64,000 nt of DNA, taken from the NCBI RefSeq assembly GCF_048569485.1, contig NW_027442251.1, positions 248,001 through 312,000 on the forward strand. The letters are read 5' to 3'. This document shows positions 20,507-31,507 of the stretch, in pieces; position 1 is the stretch's first letter; each line of letters begins with the position of its first letter. The position numbers and the translations under genes are program-made. Below the pieces are notes generated by a model, which saw nothing but the letters and a program-made list of their open reading frames with translations, was not told the origin of the DNA and ran no database searches. The DNA is from Anomaloglossus baeobatrachus (Eukaryota; Chordata; Amphibia; Anura; Aromobatidae).

Positions 20507-21254
20507 ATAAACAATAACATCATAAAGGTATAGCAGTACCGTTTCAAAGTTTCGGTGTCCCAAGCAGCATTCCATCAGCCTCTGGAAGGTTCCTGGCAAA
20601 TTGCACAGCTCGAAGGGCATGCTTTTGAACTCGCAGAGACCCATCGGGGTGGCAAAGGCGGTCTTCTCCCGGTCTGCCTCAGCAACGGACACTTGCCAAT
20701 AGCGACTAGTGAGATCAAGGGTAGAAAAATAATTTGCAGTTCTCAATGCAGCTAGCTATTCCTCAATACAGGGGAGTGGTGCTGTCCTTCTTCTTTAACA
20801 GGACCAACGGAGCTGCCCAGAGGCTACAACTGTCACGGATAACCCCAGCCTCCTTCATGTTGCTCAACATGTCCTTGGTACACTGGTAATGTGCAGGTAG
20901 TTTTGGCTTATATCTCTCTTTGATGGGTGGGTGTGCACTTGTGGGGATGTAGTGTTTGACCCCTTTTATTCTTCAAAAGTCTAGCGGATGTTTGCTGAAG
21001 ACTTGCTCGTATTCTTGCACTAGCCTGTAGACCCCCTTCTTGTGATGTGAAGGTGTGGAGTCAGTGCCTACGTGTAATTCCTTACACCACTCCTCTGGCT
21101 GACTTGGTGAGCTGTCACTGAATGGGTGGGCTGAAGCAATGGTGGATGCTGCTGTTTGGATAGCATGTGTATCTACTGAGAACAGCTTATCAATGGTGGC
21201 AAATCGGAGCAGCTTAATCTCTTGCTCTCCGCAGTTCAACACTCTCATGGGCAC
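20507..21254 (-). mobile_element. Ty3/gypsy pol fragment: protease-RT junction and RT start (fossil)
   Basis: From 21254 downward: LHVGTDSTPSHHKKGVYRLV, then QEYEQVFSKHPLDF, then RT sequence with LRTANYFSTLDLTS, MGLCEFKSMPFELCN and VLLYLYDVIVYS. This parallels the N-terminal third of the pol at 29085-28430 and belongs to the same family. Broken; no LTRs in the vicinity. Copy at 37868-38615. Confidence 0.8.
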
Positions 21255-22132
21255 TCTTCCCTTCCATATTAATGAATAAAACTATGATGTAAATAGCATA
21301 TAGATACCCCACAAATGCAGATAAAAGTAGGTTATGGGAAAAGGGGGAAGAGAGAAACAGGAAAATAGTGGAATAAAGTATACCTTCCAGGTGGGAGAGG
21401 AAATGGCAGCACAGCCAGTGGAGGTGAAGCAAGGGGAGCCTGCAACTAAAGAGTTGAGAGCGTTATCACATGGTGACTGAGCCTGATTGTAACGGGAGCA
21501 TAGAGGTGCCGATCCTGTCTTACCTGCGTTGGTGTAGAAGTGGGTGTCCTGTGGTGGAGTCAGCTGTGTGCAGTGGTGGCCGTGGGTTCTTTTATGTGCG
21601 ACCGTAGTAATAGCTGCGCCCACTTCCTGTATGGGAGTGGAATGCAGTGAGGCTAATGGAACGCACGCCTGCGCATTTGTGTTTAACGTCGCGCATGTGC
21701 AGAACGGAGAAAAGGCTGCGCTCACTTCCTAATGAAAGGGAGTGAGACGCAGCTGGGAAGGGAAGGGAAAAGATTAGGGTTTGGGGATGATGAAAGGGCT
21801 TTCTACGGGCAAGGATGGCAAAGGGTGGCAGTGACGGAAAGTCAGGCAGCCTGTCCTGTCCTGTCCTGTCCGTCCGTCTTTTTGTATCATGAATTGGAAA
21901 GACTGCAAGGGGGAGGGGAGGTGCTTGGAGGAGGAGGAGTTATTCAGATTAATTGCAGTGGGCGGCGGCTGCAAAAAGCATCATTCTTCTTGTTTTTGCT
22001 CTGCAAAACAGCCTTTTCAAGGGTTGGCTTGGGTGACAAAATGTCTTCTGTAGGCGTGGGTTTGTCTCCCTCTCCCTAAGATGTGTCCGGTATAGGCCAG
22101 GGTGCCACTCAAGGCCGTAACCAATTCGGGTT
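21255..22132. other. 5' flank of the U2 locus; no protein gene
   Basis: Moderately GC-rich with a (CCTGT)n run near 21855 and a G-rich patch (GGGGGAGGGGAGGTG) near 21910, about 220 bp upstream of the U2 start, the usual place of a distal enhancer with GC boxes. TCTCCCTAAGATGTG near 22072-22086, about 50-60 bp upstream, sits where a proximal sequence element would be. Both assignments are weak. The segment up to 22007 is also at 38616-39372 without U2. Confidence 0.3.
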
Positions 22133-22507
22133 ATAGCTTCTCGGCCTTTTGGCTAAGATCAAGTGTAGTTTCGGAGGACGCTACCTTGGTCGGTACTGGA
22201 AGGTGCCTGGGATTGCACGTCTGCCGGCCTTGAGGAAGTGTGTGCGCCTTCTGGTGACACATAGCCCTCTTGTGCCTGGACGGTTCCCAGGCAACGGGAG
22301 GCGATCACCTTTGTTATTTTGAAGTCCTACTGATAAACAGAAAAAAAAAAAAATTAAATCTGTTCTTATCAGTTTAATATCTGATACGTCCCCTCTCTGG
22401 GGACCATATATTAAATGGATTTTTAGAACAAGGAGATGGAAAAAATCTTGCTCTGTCCACTCCACGCATTGACCTGGTATTGCAGTACCTCCAGGACCGG
22501 TGCACCC
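22133..22507 (+). ncRNA. U2 snRNA gene, interrupted by an insertion (non-functional)
   Basis: 22133-22169 matches the first 37 nt of U2 (ATAGCTTCTCGGCCTTTTGG, then CTAAGATCAAGTGTAGT). 22358-22507 matches the rest: ATCTGTTCTTATCAG, the Sm-site region and AGTACCTCCAGGACCGGTGC. The parts sum to 187 nt, the usual U2 length. U2 pairs with the intron branch site through GTAGTA; the insertion splits exactly that motif. Changes from vertebrate U2 are few (for example ATAGC for ATCGC at the start and AATCTTGC for AGCTTGC). A consensus 3' box follows, so this is a true U2 locus rather than a retrocopy. Confidence 0.92.
22170..22357 (+). mobile_element. 188-bp poly(A)-ended insert in U2, probable 5'-truncated U2-specific LINE
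   Basis: The insert ends with 13 A (22341-22353) plus TTAA on the U2 sense strand, typical of target-primed retrotransposition. From its first base it is open for 50 codons to a TGA at 22320-22322, 18 bp before the poly(A), as expected for the tail of a LINE reading frame. LINEs that insert into U2 snRNA genes are known (the Keno group of R2-like elements), and the position fits that lifestyle. I cannot match the 50 residues to Keno from memory, so a SINE or another retrotransposed tail remains possible. No target duplication is obvious. Confidence 0.6.
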
Positions 22508-22519
22508 CTTCTTAACCCA

Positions 22520-22534
22520 GTTTCCAAAAGCAGA
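22520..22534 (+). terminator. snRNA 3' box
   Basis: GTTTCCAAAAGCAGA, 12 bp after the U2 end, fits the vertebrate snRNA 3' box consensus GTTTN(0-3)AAARNNAGA at every position. This element directs 3' end formation of RNA polymerase II snRNA transcripts through Integrator. Confidence 0.85.
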
Positions 22535-23414
22535 ACTCAATTCACCTGATTCAAATGAGCCCCATTAGTGAATTGAAAGAAAGCAAAAACTTTATATGCA
22601 CCTCAATTTGGCCAATTCACTTTTCACACTTTCACCCTTTTTTTTATCTTTCACACCTTTTACTTGCTTTATTGATGCAAAAGCTGTGCCAAATAGCAAA
22701 CTCATCTCCACTCAACTTGACCAACTCTGCTATGTCCCGTGCAGTATCTTATTCTCAGTCTTATCTAGATCATTTGCAATTGAATAGAATAGATCCCTTT
22801 TGGACACATTGGATTCAGCTGCTGCAGTGACTGCAGGTGTTAGAAGATGCAGACTTGGCATCAGGTGCTGTCTATCAGATTCCACTCCAATTAAAGCTTC
22901 CATTGTTTTTCGGTGTTTTCTTTGAGCAATGATGATGTCTTTAGTGATCTGTTGGCTCCCTCTCCTGGAGGAAGAGTTTGCTTGCTCTTGGACTTTCAAA
23001 AAGAGAGGTCATGATAGACATTTAGCTTCTGAGCCCAATTGGGGACAGTCATGGGTGATGAATGTTTTGCAACCTGCTGCGAAGCCTGATACCGCAATAT
23101 AAGGAACGTCAAATACTAAGAATGGGCGGCCTATGAAAGAATTAGTACTTTCATTAAGCATACTTAAACGGCTAATTGGGAATAGACAAACTGTAAAAAG
23201 CCCTCTGAGAAAGCCCCTCTCTAACCTTTGTTAGTAAGCTTTTCTGTAGTCTGCCTGTTGATGTATTTTCCGTTTGAACAGTGCACAACATGAAGTGACG
23301 GAACACTGGCTTGTCACAATGTCCCCCGCTGACATCACGATAGCGCTGCTGCCTAGAAAGCCAGCTGCGCAGCAGAAGTTGCTCTTTGGGTGGGATGGTG
23401 GGCTAATGTATCTA
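22535..23414. other. 3' flank of U2; no gene recognised
   Basis: AT-rich sequence with a T run at about 22640. Some open frames exist on both strands but none shows family resemblance. It may be part of a U2 repeat unit, since amphibian U2 genes are often tandemly repeated, but only one copy is in the window. Confidence 0.4.
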
Positions 23415-23586
23415 TTCCTGCTTGGTGTGAGTTTGACATGATCTAGAGCAACGAGTTCCAGCGGCTAGCGGTTGATTATTGGCTGTAATGGGGCTTTCTG
23501 GCTGGTGCCAGCCTTTCTTCTTAGCACACAGGAACCACAATCCCTACACCATGCTTCGATGGATTCTCTCATCCCAGCCCAGTAAA
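23415..23586 (-). mobile_element. Ty3/gypsy integrase zinc-finger fragment (fossil)
   Basis: Minus-strand sequence encodes GMRESIEAWCRDCGSCVLRR (Cys pair of the integrase HHCC finger), then QKAPLQPII and ELVALDHVKLT, as in the pol at about 27170-27050. It abuts Penelope-like sequence at about 23586; the mirror fragment is at 25528-25632. Confidence 0.75.
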
Positions 23587-25527
23587 ACTACATATTTCAC
23601 ACAGTTATAAGCAGCCCATGGGCATTCACCTGGATTAAAACCCATAACAGCTCATAGACCAAACAATCAATCTACCACTGGACCAAAGACAGGAAGCTAA
23701 ATCCACTGCCTGCGGTAACTAACTTAATCCTATAGTCTACTCACACAACAAACCCAAGAGAAAGGAAAAAAACATGGCTTCGATTATCCATCCAATGAAA
23801 ACGCATAACCATTGTGAGCCATTGGACAATGCAATTGCACACATGGTGACATGGTGCACGGCCCAATGAATCAAGTCTGTACTTCATATTCACGGTTTAA
23901 GCCCTTGGGTTCTAATGTGTCCAGAGTACATATCCAGAAAGATTCCCTTTCTTTGTGCTAAGCACAAGTCAACAATACGTTGTAAGCAGATTCTATTACC
24001 AGTCCCACACCATTTTGTGACGCATAATCGCACAGTGGCCCAATTAAGATTCCAAGTCATCGAACATGTCCCAGCCATACGCAGAGGAGGCGATAGAATT
24101 AGGAAGCTCAAAGAAAGGGAATCTTTCTGGATATATACTCTGGGCACGTTGGAACCCAAGGGCTTAAACCATGAATATGAAGAACCGACTTGATTCATTG
24201 GGCCGTGCACATTTTTTCTAACGCCCGGTTCTTTTTCGTGTTCACACTATATATGGCTCCAGTATGTATGGAGTTCCATTCTTCCTTGTTTTTTATTTGT
24301 CATGTTTGTCTGATTACCTTGTCTAACAGTTTTTTCTCCCCTTTCTTTACCTTCCAGGTTCCCATAGTCACGTGAAATATCCCTGTTGCACTTGATTACG
24401 GCTCACTATTCACTATAGGATGTCTTATATCTAACATCACACTCTCACCCATCAGCACTCTATAGGTTTGTATAAGGTATGCGCTTACACATCCGGTCCT
24501 CCATAGGTATTTCCACTTATGTAGCACTATCCCTATGATCACTCATAACTCATACCCTTGTAGTCAATTACAGCCTCCTCTCTCCCCTCTCCCCTTCTCC
24601 CTTTCCATCTATAATTTTGCCAGTACAATATTAGTTTACATTAGGCACACACTCACATATTCCTTTCCTTAGTGACTTATTGTAATTCACATTCGCATAC
24701 AATTCTCTATGCCTGCCCCATTACTACATTCATACCTACTTGACCCTATCCTGATACCCCTTGTCTCACCTTGTTGGTCCCTACACCTGTTATCATCTCC
24801 TTTCCTGTGTCTGTCTTGTCACACAACACATTTTAGCATATCCCTTGTGCTCCTTATTACCTGTCCTGCCTATTAGAATTATGTCCATTATGTCCATGCA
24901 TGGCCCAATGAATCAAGTCTGTACTTCATATTCATGGTTTAAGCCTTTGGGTTCCAATGTGCCCAGAGTATATATCCAGAAAGATTCCCTTTCTTTGAGC
25001 TTCCTAATTCTATTGCCTCCTCTACGTATGGCTTGGACATGTTCGATGACTTGGAATCTTAATTGGATCACTGTGTGATTATGCGTCACAAAATGGTGTG
25101 GGACTGGTAATAGAATCTGCTTACAATGTATTGTTGACTTGTGTTTAGCTCAAAGAAAGAGAATCTTTCTGGATATGTACTCTGGGCACATTAGAACCCA
25201 AGGGCTTAAACCGTGAATATGAAGTAAAGACTTGATTCATTGGGCCGTGCACCATGTCACCATGTGTCCAATTGCATTGTCCAATGGCTCACAATGGTTA
25301 TGCGTTTTCATTGGATGGATAATCGAAGCCATGTTTTTTTCCTTTCTGTTGGGTTTGTTGTGTGAGTAGCCTATAGGATTAAGTTGGTTACCGCAGGCAG
25401 TGGATTTAACTTCCTGTCTTTGGTCCAGTGGTAGATGGATTGTCTGGTCTATGAGCTGTTATTGGTTTGAATGCAGGTGAATGCCCATGGGCTGCTTATG
25501 ACTGTGTAAAATATGTAGTTTTACTGG
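23587..25527 (+). mobile_element. Penelope-like element 3' end with inverted terminal segments
   Basis: 23990-24192 encodes the end of a GIY-YIG endonuclease domain of the Penelope type: HFVTHNRTVAQLRFQVIEHV, RRGGDRIRKLKERESFWIYT, LGTLEPKGLNHEYE. About 700 bp of 3' non-coding sequence follow, then a second, inverted copy of the coding tail (24898-25100 on minus) and a third in plus orientation (25150-25250). 23587-24205 and 24900-25527 form inverted arms. Inverted or tandem partial copies are a known habit of Penelope-like elements. The reverse transcriptase part is absent. Related pieces lie at 32954-34165 and 42407-43620. Confidence 0.75.
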
Positions 25528-25632
25528 GCTGGGATGAGAGAATCCATTGAAGCATGGTGTAGGGATTGTGGTTCCTGTGTGCTAAGAAGAGAGGCTGGCA
25601 CCAGCCAGAAAGCCCCATTGCAGCCAATAATC
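25528..25632 (+). mobile_element. Ty3/gypsy integrase zinc-finger fragment, mirror copy (fossil)
   Basis: Plus-strand counterpart of 23415-23586: WAGMRESIEAWCRDCGSC, then QKAPLQPIIT. Together with 23586 it shows that the inverted arms extend from Penelope-like sequence into this integrase piece, so the element had been fused to gypsy sequence before the inversion. Confidence 0.75.
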
Positions 25633-25811
25633 ACTTAATAACTTTTTCAACTTGTCATCATATGGGAGGCCTTCCATTCCTTGTAGTAGTCTAGTTGCCC
25701 ACCTTTGAACTGACTCTAACTTCTGAATGTCCTTTTTAAAATGTGGAGCCCAAAACTGGTTCCCATATTCCAGATGTAGCCTTACAAGTGATTTATAGAG
25801 GTTGATCATCT
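25633..25811 (-). pseudogene. LINE reverse transcriptase C-terminal fragment (CR1/jockey-like)
   Basis: Minus-strand reading: INLYKSLVRLHLEYGNQFWA, then PHFKKDIQKLESVQRWATRL and GLPYDDKLKKL, the conserved region after the RT domain in many vertebrate LINEs. Same family as 20376-20506 but with a longer C-terminal part. Bounded by gypsy sequence on both sides. About 60 codons. Confidence 0.7.
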
Positions 25812-25858
25812 TTACTTATCATTTAAAACTTTCAAACTGGTACACTCAACACATAAAG

Positions 25859-28800
25859 CCCCCCCCTTTTAAAGAGTAGTTTCCCTGTACCTAAGTGGGG
25901 GTCTACCTAGGTTGGAGCGAGTGGACCTTCGGGGTCCGGTGTCAGTGGTGACAGGCAGTGGGGCAGAGGGAACAGTCAGTTCCTCCTCCCTGCTATCATG
26001 TGGGGCAGGCGGAGGCGTAGGGGAGCTGGGTACAGGTACATCCCTGGGCACTGGCTCGCGGTTAACCGTTTCCATCATTTCTTCATCCACGGGTTGTGGG
26101 AACAGTATCACTGGAAGGATCACCGCACCGTTCTGTGTAGGCCAGTCTGCTGGAAAATCACCCATCATTGTGTGGATTACCTCTTTTTCCTTCTCCACTG
26201 GACTGGGAACTGGAGCCTCATCCGCTACTCTCAATGCTGGTGGGCACTTCTTCAGGTGGTCTCGGGAAACCGTGGCCAAAGTCCCCCCCTGGTCACGGCT
26301 GATCTGGTAGGCCTTCCCATTCTCCCATCCTGTGGGCTGGACTACATACGGGGTTTTTTCCCATTGATCATCCAGCTTGTGGGCCCTTCTTTTCCGCTTC
26401 AGCACTACATCCCCAGGTTGGAAGGAACCGGCAGGCGCCTTCTTGTTGAAGCACTGCTCCTGTTGTCCCCGACTCCGGCACAAGTTCTTTTCAACATACT
26501 CCTGGACCTGTCGGTACTGTGTCCTCCGCCGAGTGTCCCATTCAGCTGTCGACAGGAGTGCTTCTGAAGCTTCCAAGCCCATTTCCAGATCCACTGGTAG
26601 CCGGCCGGGACGAGCTCTCATCAGGTATGCTGGAGTGCATTTCGTAGAGCTGGAAGGGATGTTGTTGTACATATCGACCAGGTCAGGTAGCTTCTCCAGC
26701 CACAGGTTCCGCTCTTCCAGTGGTAACGTCTTGAGGAGGCCCAGGACCAAGTGGTTCATCTTTTCACAAATGCCATTGGTTTGGGCGTGATAAGGCGTGG
26801 TCCGGATTTTCTTGCAGCCGTACAACTGGCAGAATTCCTGGAATACCTCTGCTTCAAAGGCCGGACCCTGGTCGGTAAGCACCCTCTCCGGGTACCAATG
26901 CGGTCAACAGAAATAAGCCTGGAAAGCCTTAGCAGCGGTGCGGCCGGTTAAGTCCTTAACTGGGACAACCACCAGGAACCTCGAGTAGTGGTCTACGATG
27001 GTCAGAGCGTAGGTGTACCCACTTCGGCTGGGGGTGAGCTTTACATGGTCAAGGGCAACCAGCTCCAGCGGTTGGTGTGTAATGATCGGGTGTAGGGGTG
27101 CCTTCTGGCTGGCCTCGTCCTTCCTTCTCAATGCGCAAGGGCCACATTCTCGGCACCAGGCCTCCACAGATTCCCGCATTCCACTCCAATAGAACCGCTC
27201 TCTTAACAACATCTCTAGCTTCTTCCACCCGAAGTGCACTGCACCATCATGGTATGCTTGCAGGACGGTGGGCACTTTAGCCTGGGGAATCACCAGCTGG
27301 CGGATCTTCTCGTGAGTCTTTGGATTAATCAGCTCGCGATACAACTTCCCCTGGTGTAGGTATAGCCGGGTCCGTTCTTGCCACAGACGTTGGGCTTCGG
27401 CAGGGGCAGCAGGGTCTATCCCAGCAGAACCCTGTTCCACTAGAGTCTTGACCAGGCGGACAGCAGGTGCCTGGTCCTGAGCTTCCTGCCAGTCCTGTCG
27501 GGGCAGCGGATCCAGGTTCACCCGTTGTTGGTAGACGTGCACCTTCTCAGTGAATGGCCGGTGAAATGCAGGCAACTCGATCTCTTCGAGGTCATCATCC
27601 TCTGGCCCCTCTTCCGACAGGTGGGGCATCCGGGAGAGTGCATTGGCATTGACGTTGGTACGGCCGGCCCGGTACTTGATGGTGAAATCGTAGTTGGCTA
27701 ACCTGGTCACCCACCGCTGCTCCAACGCGCCCAGCTTGGCCGTATCTAGATGGGTCAGCAGGTTATTGTCTGTGTACGCGGTGAACTTGGCTGCTGCCAG
27801 GTAATGGCGGAAACGCTCGGTGATAGCCCACACCAGTGCCAAGAGCTCAAGCTTGAAGGAGATGTAGTTCTCAGGGTTCCTCTCAGTCGGTCGGAGTTTT
27901 CGGCTAGCATAAGCTATTACCTTTTCCCTTCTGTCTTGGACCTGGGATAGAACAGCCCCCAAGCCCACATTGCTGGCGTCGGTGTAGAGGATGAATGGGC
28001 GGCTGTAGTCAGGGTACGCTAGGATTTCCTCTCCGGTCAGGGCTGTTCTCAGCTGGCGGAAGGATTCCTCATGCTTTTCTTCCCACACCAATGGGGCTAC
28101 TAGGGATCTACCACCCTTGGTCTGTCCTACGAGGAGGTCTTGCATGGGGGCAGCCATCTTTGTGTACCCCTTAATGAAGCGACGGTAATATCCCACCAGG
28201 CCCAGAAACTGCCTCACTTCCCTCACTGTGGTCGGTCTCGGCCAGTCTTGGATGGCGGTGATCTTCTCGGGGTTGGGGGCGACACCTTCCGCACCAACCA
28301 CATGTCCTAGGTACTGCACTCTGGGTTTCAGCAGATGACACTTTGAGGGCTTCAACTTCATCCCATACTTGGCAAGGGACGCGAACACCTCGGCTAGGTG
28401 CTCCAGGTGGGCTTCATACGTCTGTGAGTACACAATCACATCATCCAAGTACAGCAAAACGGTCCCATAGGCAGTCTTCTCTCGGTCTTCCGGTGCCACG
28501 GCCACCTGCCAGTACCCGCTGGTGAGGTCAAGGGTGGAGAAGTAGTTAGCGGTTCTCAGCGAGGCCAGGGACTCTTTGATGCGGGGCAGAGGGTAAGCAT
28601 CCTTATGCGTTATCTGGTTAATCTTCCGGTAATCCACACACATCCGCATGGTGCCATCCTTCTTCTTAACCAGCACCAACGGAGCGGCCCAGGGACTACA
28701 GCTGTCCCTAATAACCTCTGCCTCCTTCATGTTCCTCAACATGTCTTTGGCGCATTGGTAGTGCGCAGGGGGAATAGGCCTGTATCTCTCTTTAATAGGG

Positions 28801-29085
28801 GAGTGTGTACCGGTAGGGATGTGGTGTTGAACCCCTTTAATCTGCCCAAAATCTAGAGGGTGCTTGCTAAAAACCCGCTCATACTCCTGTACCACCCGGT
28901 ATACCCCTTCCTTGTGGTGTATGGGGGTATCATCAGTGCCGACATGTAGCTCTCGATACCACTCGCCTAACTCCCCCAGGGATGAGTGGGAACCGGCAGC
29001 AGGCGGTGTGACCGGGGGAACGGCTTCATGGATCGTGTGGGGATCTAGAGTGAACAATTTGGCAAGGGTAGCGTACCGGGTGGTG
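25859..29085 (-). mobile_element. Ty3/gypsy retrotransposon pol fossil
   Basis: In transcription order from 29085: a pre-RT region (HVGTDDTPIHHKEGVYRVVQ), RT (MRMCVDYRKINQI, FSTLDLTSGYWQ, LLYLDDVIVYS), RNase H (FILYTDASNVGLGAVLSQ), integrase finger (CRECGPCALRR), integrase core (ALTIVDHYSRFLVVVPVKDL, then LTDQGPAFEAEVF and TTPYHAQTNG) and a basic C-terminal part with PGDVVLKRKRRAHKL. A purine run, AAAAGGGGGGGG, at 25859-25870 on the minus strand is a likely polypurine tract. It is broken at about two places and lacks gag, 5' sequence and recognisable LTRs. Long surviving frames suggest a fairly young insertion; no LTR pair is available for dating. Confidence 0.9.
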
Positions 29086-29618
29086 CATGAATGCACACAT
29101 ATTGGTTTTATAATCTTATTGTATTACTTTATATTCTTATTTCACTTGTGCATATCTCCACCATAATCCTGGCTAAGAAATATAGCTTTTTTTGGGGTAC
29201 ACAGGTAGTAAGGTCTTCTTTCTATTTCTTTAGGGGTGATATAGCCTGGTGGAACTCTAGACCTCTAACATTATATATGCACCCTTTTTCTTTATGGTTC
29301 TTGGACACCTTATAACATTCTTCCATACATATATATCTTTCTCATAAATTATAAATAATTAGGCATTTTTATATATTTTATTTACATTTTCATAAATAAC
29401 TTTTTACAAAGCATGGGGGACATTCTCACATACATATAATTTTCATGTACGCATTCTGAAAATTTACGCATAAACCGTACACACTCCTTTTTGTAACAAT
29501 TTCTATAACTCATTCGCTGAACTCTCATCCCGGATATTCATTCTTACACCGAATTTCCTGTTATAACACAACATTCATGATTTTTATTCAATTTATTTTT
29601 ATTTTTTAGGTTTATTAG
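29086..29618. other. AT-rich stretch; no gene seen
   Basis: About 530 bp between the gypsy fossil and the hAT-B end, with T-rich runs and TATATAT. No open frame, RNA or repeat that I can identify. TAT and TTAG directly precede the hAT-B terminus; an 8-bp target duplication cannot be tested because the other end is missing. Confidence 0.5.
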
Positions 29619-30044
29619 TAGTGATGAGCGAGTACTAAAAAGCTCGGGTGCTCGAAGCTCGGGCCGAGCCTCCCAAGATACTCGTGTACTCGGCCCGAGC
29701 ACCGAGCCCAATGTTATCCTATGGGAGACCCGAGTATTTTTGTGAAATGACCACCGGCAGCATGTAGAAACCCTAAAAATGGCACAAAAGTCTCCGAAGA
29801 GTGCTCAAATGACATGGCAACAGCATGGGGAAGACCCCTTGAAGCATTTATCACTCAAAAGTCACAGCTGTGAATAATTTTGTCCACGTTTTACGCCATT
29901 TTTACGGACTCACCAGAAAACCTTCCAAAATGACACCAAAATGATTTTTCATAGCGGAAATGTTAAGGGCACATACCCAATAGTGAGATAGAGCTAATGT
30001 ATGTTACTTTTTGAGATCAATACATGAAAGATTTTACGTAAAAC

Positions 30045-31330
30045 ATTGTGTGGCACTCCGATGTCCCTGAGAAGAGACGTGCATAAAGGCCTCTGAGTCT
30101 AATGTGCCCATTTTGAGGAACTGAGTCTTTGTAGTATTTTCCTTTGCCAGGGCAGTCCAAAATTGTGAGGTTCACCAATGCCCCTGCATACAGACGTGCA
30201 TGATGGCCTGTAAACCTGAAGTGCCCATTGTAAGGAAGTGGGTCTATTGTAGTATAGCCCTTAGGCAGGGCAGCCAAAAATTGGGAGGCTCCACGTTGTC
30301 CCTGGATAGAGACGTGCATGAGGGCCTCAAAACATTAAGTGTCCAGTGTCAGGAAGTGGGTGTATTATAGTATAGCCCTTAGGCAGGGCAGCCAAAAATT
30401 GGGAGGCTCCACGTTGTCCCTGGATAGAGACGTGCATGAGGGCCTGTAAACCTGAAGTGCCCATTGGAAGGAAGTGGGTCTTTTGTAGTATAGCCCTTTG
30501 GCAGGGCAGCCAAAAATTGGGAGGCTCCACGTTGTCCCTGGATAGAGACGTGCATGAGGGCCTGTAAACCTGAAGTGCCCATTGGAAGGAAGTGGGTCTT
30601 TTGTAGTATAGCCCTTTGGCAGGGCAGCCAAAAATTGGGAGGCTCCACGTTGTCCCTGGATAGAGACATGCATGAGGGCCTCAAAACATTAAGTGTCCAT
30701 TGTCAGGAAGTGGGTGTATTATAGTATAGCCCTTAGGCAGGGCAGCCAAAAATTGGGAGGCTCCACGTTGTCCCTGGATAGAGACGTGCATGAGGGCCTG
30801 TAAACCTGAAGTGCCCATTGGAAGGAAGTGGGTCTTTTGTAGTATAGCCCTTTGGCAGGGCAGCCAAAAATTGGGAGGCTCCACGTTGTCCCTGGATAGA
30901 GACGTGCATGAGGGCCTCAAAACATTAAGTGTCCATTGTCAGGAAGTGGGTGTATTATAGTATAGCCCTTAGGCAGGGCAGCCAAAAATTGGGAGGCTCC
31001 ACGTTGTCCCTGGATAGAGACGTGCATGAGGGCCTCAAAACATTAAGTGTCCATTGTCAGGAAGTGGGTCTTTTGTAGTATAGCCCTTTGGCAGGGCAGC
31101 CAAAAATTGGGAGGCTCCACGTTGTCCCTGGATAGAGACGTGCATGAGGGCCTCAAAACATTAAGTGTCCATTGTCAGGAAGTGGGTGTATTATAGTATA
31201 GCCCTTTGGCAGGGCAGCCAAAAATTGGGAGGCTCCACGTTGTCCCTGCATAGAGACGTGCATGAGGGCCTCAAAACATTGTTCCCATTGCAAAGGAGCG
31301 GGTCTCCTGTCGTTGTAATGTCCATTCTGC
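30045..31330. repeat. Tandem array of 118-bp units (hAT-B 3' flank)
   Basis: GAAGTGGGTC recurs at a 118-bp period (30471, 30589 and so on), about 11 units. Two variants differ in one segment (TGTAAACCTGAAGTGCCC against TCAAAACATTAAGTGTCC). The first units near 30045 are the most diverged, the central ones nearly identical, as expected of an array homogenised by unequal exchange. The unit edge next to the gene recurs at 57647-57889. Open frames in the array are not genes. Confidence 0.92.
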
Positions 31331-31507
31331 AAAGAATGGGCGAAAAAATTTACCACTGGGGGTATACCTGAAACAAAGGCCTAACTCTTGTAACGGTCAT
31401 CATGGTGGCGCATGAGGAGAAGGAGGAGCAGTCCAGCGATTATCCAAAGTCCAGAAGTGTGTACCCATGGGTGACTGGAGGTACATGGCAAATTCCCGTT
31501 ACAAACT

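Larger units (their letters stand above)
16624..22007. repeat. Large direct duplication D1 (partner 34197-39372)
   Basis: Collinear with 34197-39372 at high identity; positions differ by about 17361. It ends at GCTCTGCAAA near 22007, where D1 continues toward the U2 gene but D2 turns into an inverted arm. The main length difference is a 213-bp segment present only here (16738-16950), which carries the hammerhead motif. Contents in order: Penelope-related sequence, a palindromic DNA-transposon derivative, a hammerhead-derived motif, a SET exon pair, Ty3/gypsy and LINE fragments, and GC-rich sequence leading to U2. Confidence 0.93.

Noticed and set aside
22181-22540. 119-codon minus-strand frame across U2
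   Set aside because: It is antisense to U2 and the insert; the plus-strand features explain the sequence fully.
30045-31330. CRISPR-like array
   Set aside because: Units are contiguous 118-bp repeats without unique spacers, and the setting is eukaryotic.
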